From: Nitrospira japonica
GTDB lineage: Bacteria; Nitrospirota; Thermodesulfovibrionia; Thermodesulfovibrionales; SM23-35
Reading direction: 5' to 3'
DNA: 64,000 nucleotides
NCBI GenBank assembly: GCA_020725385.1
Contig: DYFC01000054.1
Coordinates: forward strand, 58,555 to 122,554
In this document: piece after piece, positions 30,819 through 38,618 of the stretch
How positions within the stretch are numbered: the stretch's first letter is position 1
How the letters are laid out: each line of letters begins with the position of its first letter
Translations under genes and position numbers: made by a program
The notes under the pieces: model-generated
What the model saw: the letters and a program-made list of their open reading frames with translations, nothing else
What the model was told of the DNA's origin: nothing
Database searches by the model: none

Positions 30819-32538
30819 CCCAGAAGTGTTCTTTATAATCCTCTGCCAATCCTGGATATGCTTCTGTTTGTGCTTCTGTAACTCCTGGCATCATCCTTGC
30901 CAACGCTGCATAAATCTTGATAATCCTAATATGTTCGTTATTTAATTGAATAAATCTCGGACAGATAAATATAGTTGCGGGCAATAACCATCTGCAAAAT
31001 CTATTGCCGGCACATGCAGCGTCAGAGTCAGGCACACAAAATATATTTAATTGGTGTTCGAAATTATCGCCCATCTGTCTGTATCTGTCATAAATACCAG
31101 CCATTGCTGCACGGTCTCCTCTCCCGAACCATCTGAAAAAATATGGCCTCATATGATTTTCATTATTTGTATTTCCATATGTCTGTCCGATGCCAAAAAT
31201 AGCATATGTGTTCCATCTCTCAGCCCAAGCAACTGCCTTTCTTACCTTTTCTTCATTAGGTCCCATACCGGCTGTGACGCTGGGATCGCATCCTGCTACT
31301 ACATCCTCGACAGTAGGTCCTATATGGGATGGGTGCTGGTTTTGGATTAACTCAAAGACAAAACGAGTGAGACTTTGAGCATTATCAATTGCCTGATCAC
31401 GTGTAAGAAAAACGAATACTCTTTCACGTTCGTATGCACGATCATGAACTTCATATCTTGAGCCATGAGCTGATTCATGTACAATAACTTCTTCTTTGCC
31501 ACTACCAGTGAAAAAAACTGGGCATACTATTAAGTTTTCTGGATTCGCAGCAGCCCAGCCACCTGCACGACAAGTTGGATCTTCATCATCAGCGCATTTA
31601 AGGATTGTTGTTAGTAAATTCGGCTGAGTTAAAAAATCACTCATAGCTTGAAGTCTATTTCTAACTTCTAGTGCAGTTGCAGCACTATGATCATTTGCAA
31701 AATTGTTGTCCAATGCTATCCTCACATTATTTTGTGGGTCAGTCTGCATAGATGGATTTCCTCTGTATGTATCTAATCGATGAACTGCATCATTTAGCAT
31801 TGGCACAACCCTATCACGTACTTGGCGTACTATATCCTGTCTTGTCTGATCACAAGGTTGTATATGAGAACCTGTTGAACCTGTTCTGTTTGAAGCTTGG
31901 CTGTCAGGCTTCATTTCTACAGAACGCCAGAAGCGGTAATCAATCTGTCCAGAACTTTTATGTAATAGAGGCACATGATATATGATTCCATCATATCCTT
32001 CATCTATAATAAGGTTGGCAACAGCCTCTATGCGTTTCTCAGCCAAGAGATGGTTATATGTACGGTTACCTTCTTCGGAAGCATAACCATATAAGTTTAT
32101 ATCCTGTACCCCGCTTGAAGCCATTCTGCGTGAAAATCTTCTGGCTTTTTCTGCTTCAATAGGATCTAAATCATTTTCAGGGGAAGAATTATAAAGTCCT
32201 GGTTTATCAAAATCAAAAAAAACATCATCAGGATAATTATCGCGATTTTCATATAATCCTGTAACTCTAAAGGATTCTGGAGTAGTCCTTTGTAATATAT
32301 TACTATTACTCGAATCTTGCTGCATCACATGAGTTAGTTCATGCGCCAGAAGATATTTTCCCGAGGCTGTGTATGGTTGATATTGCCCTGTGCCAAATAC
32401 AATATCATTTCCAACAGTAAATGCAAGAGCACTTACCGAATCCGCAAGAGAGGATGCTTTTGCATCAGTATGTATTCTTACATTGGTGAAATTATGATTA
32501 AAACGAGGTTCAAAGTATTTGCGTATTTGTGTCGACAA
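30805..32538 (-). CDS. eCIS-associated DUF4157/OmpA-like/zincin protein (main part of a gene interrupted by in-frame TGA)
   Basis: IRKYFEPRFNHNFTNVRIHTDAKASSLADSVSALAFTVGNDIVFGTGQY...LLAHELTHVMQQ (DUF4157); INLYGYASEEGNRTYNHLLAEKRIEAVANLI (OmpA-like); VIVHESAHGSRYEVH (HExxH). Confidence 0.85.
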   Translation of the reverse strand: MSTQIRKYFEPRFNHNFTNVRIHTDAKASSLADSVSALAFTVGNDIVFGTGQYQPYTASGKYLLAHELTHVMQQDSSNSNILQRTTPESFRVTGLYENRDNYPDDVFFDFDKPGLYNSSPENDLDPIEAEKARRFSRRMASSGVQDINLYGYASEEGNRTYNHLLAEKRIEAVANLIIDEGYDGIIYHVPLLHKSSGQIDYRFWRSVEMKPDSQASNRTGSTGSHIQPCDQTRQDIVRQVRDRVVPMLNDAVHRLDTYRGNPSMQTDPQNNVRIALDNNFANDHSAATALEVRNRLQAMSDFLTQPNLLTTILKCADDEDPTCRAGGWAAANPENLIVCPVFFTGSGKEEVIVHESAHGSRYEVHDRAYERERVFVFLTRDQAIDNAQSLTRFVFELIQNQHPSHIGPTVEDVVAGCDPSVTAGMGPNEEKVRKAVAWAERWNTYAIFGIGQTYGNTNNENHMRPYFFRWFGRGDRAAMAGIYDRYRQMGDNFEHQLNIFCVPDSDAACAGNRFCRWLLPATIFICPRFIQLNNEHIRIIKIYAALARMMPGVTEAQTEAYPGLAEDYKEHFWGVKG

Positions 32539-32694
32539 AGGATTGCCTCCACCTCTTATTTCATTAATGCGGCATTCTACATCAGTGGAAATTTCAGGGT
32601 TATCATCAGAATATGCTTTTAATAATGAATTTGTTATTAAGGGTTTTAATTTAATTTCTTCTTCATCCCCGCACGAGAGACCTTTTGCAAAAGG

Positions 32695-33030
32695 TCAAGT
32701 CGGTTTCATCTGGATTCCGGGCTCCGGCATCCGCATAACCATATCGGCCACCCTGTCTGCCTCTTGTTCATAAATATCATAGGATCGGCTAATTTTGAGT
32801 TTTGTATGTATCCCTAGCCTTATGCCCTGTCCCCTGAACCCCATACCCTGAACCCTATACCCTGTACCCCTTAAGATCTTTCCCGCTGCCTGATTACCAA
32901 TTGTCTTATGTAAAAATAAGATTTGGTCAACAGGCGAATTTATAGTCTTAGAGAATTCAGTCTTTCGTGTTTGAGAAATTGAGTTCTCTTTCTTTGATTC
33001 AAGTTCTTTTATTTTAGTTTTCTCATTCAT
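32695..33030 (-). CDS. N-terminal fragment of the DUF4157 protein, same frame as 30805-32538, ended by TGA at 32697-32695
   Basis: PVDQILFLHKTIGNQAAGKIL and KISRSYDIYEQEADRVADMVMRMPEP are typical DUF4157 N-terminal segments; frame continues through TGA to SCGDEEEIKLKP...RGGGNPLSTQIRKYFEPRF. Confidence 0.75.
   Translation of the reverse strand: MNEKTKIKELESKKENSISQTRKTEFSKTINSPVDQILFLHKTIGNQAAGKILRGTGYRVQGMGFRGQGIRLGIHTKLKISRSYDIYEQEADRVADMVMRMPEPGIQMKPT
32812..32871. repeat. Degenerate 7-nt tandem repeat inside a coding region
   Basis: On minus strand GGGGTAC AGGGTAT AGGGTTC AGGGTAT GGGGTTC AGGGGAC AGGGCAT; translates as RGTGYRVQGMGFRGQGIRLG. Confidence 0.75.
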
Positions 33031-34621
33031 TAATTCTAAACTTTCTATTAATACCTGTGCCTGTAAAAGCTATTACTCCTCTTTCAATTAAAGGATTTAT
33101 TATTTCATCAGCCTCATCATTTGCAATGCTGTATTTGGTTATCAATGTTTTATAAGGAATATTTGGATTTGCAATAATATCTTTGACAATATCATCTTCT
33201 AAAACTTTTCTATCCGGTCTTATGATAATTTCTTCATGTTCTGCTGTTACAGATACTGCCCACCATCTGACTCTGGCTTCATTGATTGGTTCTTTTGAAC
33301 GATTTGTAAAGATAATAACAAGTTCATTTTTATCTATATCAAATGAAGAACTTAATTCAATGCCTTTATTCCAGATTTCATCTCCGGTAATAATAAAACT
33401 TTTACGTGCAATTGGATTTCTATATTCGATTCCAAGCATTACACCATAAATTTTATTTTTAAGTTTAATAGGAAGTGAATTACGGGTTGTTCCCGGAGCT
33501 ATATCTAAAAATACACAAATCCCTGTAATACATTCTGCTCCATTTCCACCTGAAGAAGAAATAGTTATACCATTTGTCCCGGAAGCAATTGAAACATTGC
33601 TGCCTGCATTTATTGAAAAATTGCCGCTATTGTCAGGCCTGATATTATTGATATTAAAAATAGCGCTATTCCATTTTCTTGCATCAGAATTTGAGACATG
33701 TTTATCTCTTACTGTATCTGTGCTGGATGGGTCAACTTGTTTCATTGAATGGTTCTCACCGATAGTAATAGTATTAGCAGCATCATTTGGAGTTATGGTA
33801 ATACTATTTACTGAAATTAGATCAATGTTACCACCTGGATTGCTTACACCATCTATACTGACAATAGCGCCTATCTGTGATGCAGTTGTTTTATGAGGGT
33901 TATTAATATCAGATACATGACACATTAAAAGGTCAGTTAAAACTTTATGATTGTTAATTAAACAAATATATTTTTTTGTTTCATTTTTATCAATTGTCCA
34001 ATCAGTTTTTAGGGCAAGGAAAAAAACTTTAAGTTCTTCATCATTAGGACATGCTTTGTTTTTTTCATTAAGCCACGATTTAATTTCTTCTCTAATAGCA
34101 TTGCTATTAGATGCTCCTGAAAGATCAGGACATGAAAGAGCAGATATTGCAGGTGCATCAGGAGTTGCGATAACTTCAAAGTCTTCTATTATTCTATTAG
34201 GACAGCATGTTTCATCACAACTCGAGGGATTTGATGCTGAATGTACAAGCTCTCCATAAACAGGTTTGTGTCTTAGGTATAAATACCAGAATGTAGTTGC
34301 TGTTGTTTTCTCAAAAATAATTTTTTTCTGTATTCCTGATGGAACATAAATCTCATGCCCGCATACATCCAGCGCAAAACTACTTTTATTGAATGTCAAA
34401 TATATATCTGTGCTACCTTTTAAAGAGATAGCTATCTGGTCAGGGTCAAAGCCACAAACAATTCCATTTCCATGAAGCGTTTGATTAAGTAAAAATCTTT
34501 TGTTATTCATATATTTTTGTTCTTCTTCAAAATCCCTGACAGTCATTAGTTTCCCATAAAAATAATTATTTCTCTGAAACAATTGATATTCGCAATTTTT
34601 ATCATCTTTTCCGTTTGACAT
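33023..34621 (-). CDS. eCIS-associated protein with tail-fibre-like segment
   Basis: N-term YFYGKLMTVRDFEEEQKYMNNKRFLLNQTLHGNGIVCG; middle HVSDINNPHKTTASQIGAI... typical of tail-fibre repeats. Confidence 0.6.
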   Translation of the reverse strand: MSNGKDDKNCEYQLFQRNNYFYGKLMTVRDFEEEQKYMNNKRFLLNQTLHGNGIVCGFDPDQIAISLKGSTDIYLTFNKSSFALDVCGHEIYVPSGIQKKIIFEKTTATTFWYLYLRHKPVYGELVHSASNPSSCDETCCPNRIIEDFEVIATPDAPAISALSCPDLSGASNSNAIREEIKSWLNEKNKACPNDEELKVFFLALKTDWTIDKNETKKYICLINNHKVLTDLLMCHVSDINNPHKTTASQIGAIVSIDGVSNPGGNIDLISVNSITITPNDAANTITIGENHSMKQVDPSSTDTVRDKHVSNSDARKWNSAIFNINNIRPDNSGNFSINAGSNVSIASGTNGITISSSGGNGAECITGICVFLDIAPGTTRNSLPIKLKNKIYGVMLGIEYRNPIARKSFIITGDEIWNKGIELSSSFDIDKNELVIIFTNRSKEPINEARVRWWAVSVTAEHEEIIIRPDRKVLEDDIVKDIIANPNIPYKTLITKYSIANDEADEIINPLIERGVIAFTGTGINRKFRINE

Positions 34622-34639
34622 TTTAAATCCTCCTTATTT

Positions 34640-36730
34640 TTATGTTAATTTCGTATCTATTCCTAATCTTGCTTTTATTTTTACCTGTCCAGCATCTTCT
34701 GTATCCTTAAGTATTGTATCTCTGCCAATAACAGAACTTTCCCCTAATATAAAAATAGGTTCATTGAGCAAAGTATTCATTCCAAGATATGTATGCATAT
34801 CAAGATAAAACCATTGCTCAAGCACTTTAAGCCCATAACATGTATGCGCAGGTTTATGTTCATCTATTATTTTTTTAATTGTTTCTGTCTTTTGATTTTT
34901 CAACGCCTGTGATGGAAGAAGAACGAAAAAGCAAAATCTTTCTTTTCCGAATAATGCTTCTTTTAGAGAAATATTTTCACCATCAATTGTTTTGACTTTT
35001 GATTTATCAGAAGGTAAATAAATTGAATTCTCTTCATGTAAGGAATCCCATTTGTCAGCGCACTTTGTGCTGTAAGAGGAATCAATATTTATATTTTCAA
35101 ATATAAAAGGTTTATACCCTGTAAAAAGCTCTAATATTTCTTCGAGCCCTTTTCTCGTGCCTCTCATTTTATAAAAATGAATAGCTTTCTTTATAAAAGC
35201 TCTTGTTTTTTCTTCAGACCAATTTGCATCAGTACAAATAGAAAGCCATGTGCCAAGCCATGAAAGAAATTCAGATGGAGTGCCTTCTGCATCAAAAAAG
35301 CGTGTTAAATGTTTTATCTCAAAATCTACTTCATATATCAAACTATCAAAGATAGACAGAAAACGCTCTAAAAAATCTTTTGCTTTTGGATTCTCCTGAT
35401 AATTGGCAGGAAGGTAATCAAGTAAAGTTAAACGCGGGAAAAACAAAGTAAGCATTTTAATAATAGGAGTTAACTTTTCGTCTCCAAATAACACAAGCTT
35501 AAACCAAAGGTATCTGCCATTAATATTTTTTAGAAAAAGTGCATCTCTTTTATTTTCTTCTTGAATACCTGATTTCTCGCTAAGGCATTTGTTCCATCTA
35601 TTTTCTGGCATTGAAATAATTTCATTATCGGGCATTAAAGAATCTGACGTAAAATATGAAAATTCAAGCTGAGTTCCTTTTACAAATTCACCGTCTATAA
35701 GGAACCTATGCCATCTAATGTTGTCTTCATTACTATCAATTGCCTTTGAAATGAAAACTCCTTTAAAATGTTCTTCCTTATCTTTTGTATTTACGATTGA
35801 ATATTCCAGAAATGCAATTGACTTTCCCTTGCTATCTATAATATAAAGGTTTCCTCTTGAATCATTTATCAATCTTCTTGTAGCATCTCTATAAGACCAA
35901 ATTGGGATTGTGCTACCATCATGCATTACTTTATAAATGGTTTTCTTGGAATCAAATGTATCTGGTTCACCAGCAAATATTTGGGCTTCTCTACTGACTG
36001 ATATGCCTTTTAGATGTAATGTAGTATTTATGACTTCTGATAAGGTATTCTCTTTAAAAAGAAAGATCTTAGAACCATCAAGTATATAAATAACCCCTTT
36101 TTCATCTACTGTAATATCTGTTGGTTCGGATAAAGTGTTGTCTTTAATAAAACCTGCAATTTCACCTGACCTTCTGATTATTATTGCCTGTTTATTGCCT
36201 TTATCAAGAGCATAAAGATTGTTAAGGTCAATAACAAGGTCGGTAATTTCTGTAAAATGATTACCTTTATCATCTGAATCACATATCCAGCGAATTTGCA
36301 GGTTTGAACGGGCAAGGGCAATTATTCGGGATTTGTTTTGTATTTTATTGAAACCAGAAATATAAATCGTGTCTTTATCGATAGCAATTCCCGTAGGAGA
36401 ATAAAGTTTTAATGGCAATAATCCATTTTTGCAACCTGCTTCATTTATTTCTCCATAAAGTCTATTATACGTGAGTATCTTATCTCTGCTTCTATCAATA
36501 ATCCAGAGGGTATCACATTCATCGATAGCAATATCTGTTATATCAAACGATGAGTCTTTTATTATGAATTCTTTAAAAATATAAATCCCTGCATTATTAA
36601 GCCTGATTCCATTTTGAAAACTCAGGTTTTCAGAAAAAAGATGAAAGTTATGGTATAAATCATAGGAACTTAGCCGGATATAATTAATATGATTCATCTT
36701 AGCCTTTCTTTTTACACAGAACCTGCTCAA
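34640..36730 (-). CDS. Phage tail protein I-like baseplate component fused to NHL/beta-propeller-like N-terminal region
   Basis: N-term repeats DIAIDECDTLWIIDRSRDKILTY / GIAIDKDTIYISGFNK / DITVDEKGVIYILDGSKIFLF; C-term LLDYLPANYQENPKAKDFLERFLSIFDSLIYEVDFEI...LSWLGTWLSI...MRGTRKGLEEILELFTGYKP. Confidence 0.8.
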   Translation of the reverse strand: MSRFCVKRKAKMNHINYIRLSSYDLYHNFHLFSENLSFQNGIRLNNAGIYIFKEFIIKDSSFDITDIAIDECDTLWIIDRSRDKILTYNRLYGEINEAGCKNGLLPLKLYSPTGIAIDKDTIYISGFNKIQNKSRIIALARSNLQIRWICDSDDKGNHFTEITDLVIDLNNLYALDKGNKQAIIIRRSGEIAGFIKDNTLSEPTDITVDEKGVIYILDGSKIFLFKENTLSEVINTTLHLKGISVSREAQIFAGEPDTFDSKKTIYKVMHDGSTIPIWSYRDATRRLINDSRGNLYIIDSKGKSIAFLEYSIVNTKDKEEHFKGVFISKAIDSNEDNIRWHRFLIDGEFVKGTQLEFSYFTSDSLMPDNEIISMPENRWNKCLSEKSGIQEENKRDALFLKNINGRYLWFKLVLFGDEKLTPIIKMLTLFFPRLTLLDYLPANYQENPKAKDFLERFLSIFDSLIYEVDFEIKHLTRFFDAEGTPSEFLSWLGTWLSICTDANWSEEKTRAFIKKAIHFYKMRGTRKGLEEILELFTGYKPFIFENINIDSSYSTKCADKWDSLHEENSIYLPSDKSKVKTIDGENISLKEALFGKERFCFFVLLPSQALKNQKTETIKKIIDEHKPAHTCYGLKVLEQWFYLDMHTYLGMNTLLNEPIFILGESSVIGRDTILKDTEDAGQVKIKARLGIDTKLT

Positions 36731-38618
36731 TTATTATTGAGACTGAGTGTTTGCCCGAATAAATAGTATGCAAAGGAGATGGCAGGATAAGATTGCCTTC
36801 ATTGTCAGAATTACTTTGATCTCCATAAATATGCAGTTTTGTAATACATCTTATCCCGTTAATCTTCTCGATTTCCTCGTATATTTCAGAGCGATAAACA
36901 TTTCTTCCAATTGGCCAACCTTTATGGTCATTACCACCAAATACTGGATGAAGAAATTTATTTAATGCCATTATTACAGAATTTTTTACATCTTCTATTT
37001 GATATGATTCTGATACAGAAATCTCAATATCTACTGTTACTTTCACATATTCAGGTCCTATAATATAAATTGCTGTTCCAAGCAGACGATGCTCATTTAG
37101 ATGCCTACATATAGCATCTCTGAATCCGTCTGAAGGTTGAGGGGGTTTCTCAAAATATTCAAGAGGAGTAAAGGGAATAACTATAACTGTTACAGAACCT
37201 CTAAGACGGCCTTTTTCAGGATGATAGTTTGGAAGTGCTTTTGCTTTTGCAACTCTTAAACCCGGTGTATTAATAGCAATATATTCAAAATCTGAAGAAG
37301 TAACAGCTACAAACGGTATGCGAAGTTCTTTAATAAATCTTGCATTTGCATCATCAATAGTTTCATTATCTGCACCACCTGTGGCAGAAACAAAATTAGT
37401 AATCTTCAGTTTTTTTGAATCTTCTTCTTTTAATTTCCACGAATATCCTTCCTTTAAATTGCCTTCTTTACCATTACATATCCTGTATCTTTCAACCCTT
37501 ATGTTTGAACCTGATAATGGTACTTTGCCGTTAAATCCATCTCCAAAAATTATTTCGCCTTCTTTGCTATTTAGAACAAAGTGATTATCCTGTGGGCATG
37601 AGCCATCAAAATCAATTCGCTCTACTGCATAGCTATTATCAATGGACACTAAGAGTGATTTATTTAGAACAGGCTTGAATTTAAGAGAATATTTCTGGTT
37701 GGGCAAACCATTGCTTGTCCACTCTTCTTTTTCTGTAATCGTCTCTCCCTGAATAGCTGAACATGTATTCAACCTGATTTTCTCGATTCTCGGTGGATAT
37801 TCAAATAGAGATTCAACAACAACACATCTGAGCCAGTAATAATTTTCTTCTGAAGCATAAATTTTTGAGGGCAACCAATCATTCAAATCTTTAAAATCAA
37901 TTCTTCCACTTTTTTTAAAATTTTTTGTATCATCTTTTGTGGGTTTTATAGATTTCCATCCACTTCCTGTAAAATATTCCCACTGAAGTACTGAATTTTT
38001 AAAATCATATTCAGGTTCTTCACCATGCTGACCGGGCTTCATAAGGTCTTTTTCATATAGATAACATGTAAAATTTATCGTATCCGAAGGTCTATCAAAA
38101 CCAAGATATAGGGCGCAATTTTTTTGTATATTTAATCCAAATGGAGCAAAAAACTGATTAACTTGTTCATTCATTTTTGTCCTATCATATATGCCCCCGG
38201 TCATTTCATCTACAATAATTTCTACAAGTCTTGCGTTTGTAACTTTTATATCTTCTTTTAATTCAAAACTAATTTTTTCCCCGGATATAGTTGTATAAAC
38301 CTTTTCTCCTTTTTTTAATAAAACTGTTTCTTCAGACTCAAATGTAAGATCAACTACAGAGGGTTTGATAGGCACAGGATATATATCAAGCAATTTAAGA
38401 TATTTAAGTTTATGTCTTTCACTGATATAATTGATGCGATATAAATATGTTTCTGTAATCCAGGAAAAAAGCTCTAATAATGTTATGCCAGGGTCACTCA
38501 GATTATGGTCTGTCCATTCAGGAGCAAAACCAGGTATAAGTTTAATAGCTTCATCAATTAGTTGCGCAAAATTCCTGTCATCAAGATTTGGTTTAGGCAG
38601 CTCTTTTTTAATCAGCAA
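36699..38618 (-). CDS. Baseplate J-like protein (eCIS baseplate wedge)
   Basis: FAPEWTDHNLSDPGITLLELFSWITETYLYRINYI; IIFGDGFNGKVPLSGSNIRVERYRICNGKEGNL; ATGGADNETIDDANARFIKELR. Confidence 0.88.
   Translation of the reverse strand: MLIKKELPKPNLDDRNFAQLIDEAIKLIPGFAPEWTDHNLSDPGITLLELFSWITETYLYRINYISERHKLKYLKLLDIYPVPIKPSVVDLTFESEETVLLKKGEKVYTTISGEKISFELKEDIKVTNARLVEIIVDEMTGGIYDRTKMNEQVNQFFAPFGLNIQKNCALYLGFDRPSDTINFTCYLYEKDLMKPGQHGEEPEYDFKNSVLQWEYFTGSGWKSIKPTKDDTKNFKKSGRIDFKDLNDWLPSKIYASEENYYWLRCVVVESLFEYPPRIEKIRLNTCSAIQGETITEKEEWTSNGLPNQKYSLKFKPVLNKSLLVSIDNSYAVERIDFDGSCPQDNHFVLNSKEGEIIFGDGFNGKVPLSGSNIRVERYRICNGKEGNLKEGYSWKLKEEDSKKLKITNFVSATGGADNETIDDANARFIKELRIPFVAVTSSDFEYIAINTPGLRVAKAKALPNYHPEKGRLRGSVTVIVIPFTPLEYFEKPPQPSDGFRDAICRHLNEHRLLGTAIYIIGPEYVKVTVDIEISVSESYQIEDVKNSVIMALNKFLHPVFGGNDHKGWPIGRNVYRSEIYEEIEKINGIRCITKLHIYGDQSNSDNEGNLILPSPLHTIYSGKHSVSIIIEQVLCKKKG

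Noticed and set aside
32660-32697. Canonical bacterial SECIS element after the in-frame TGA
   Set aside because: The immediate palindrome is too short and too close to the UGA; no larger stem with a suitably placed apical loop was evident by eye. Kept only as an open question.
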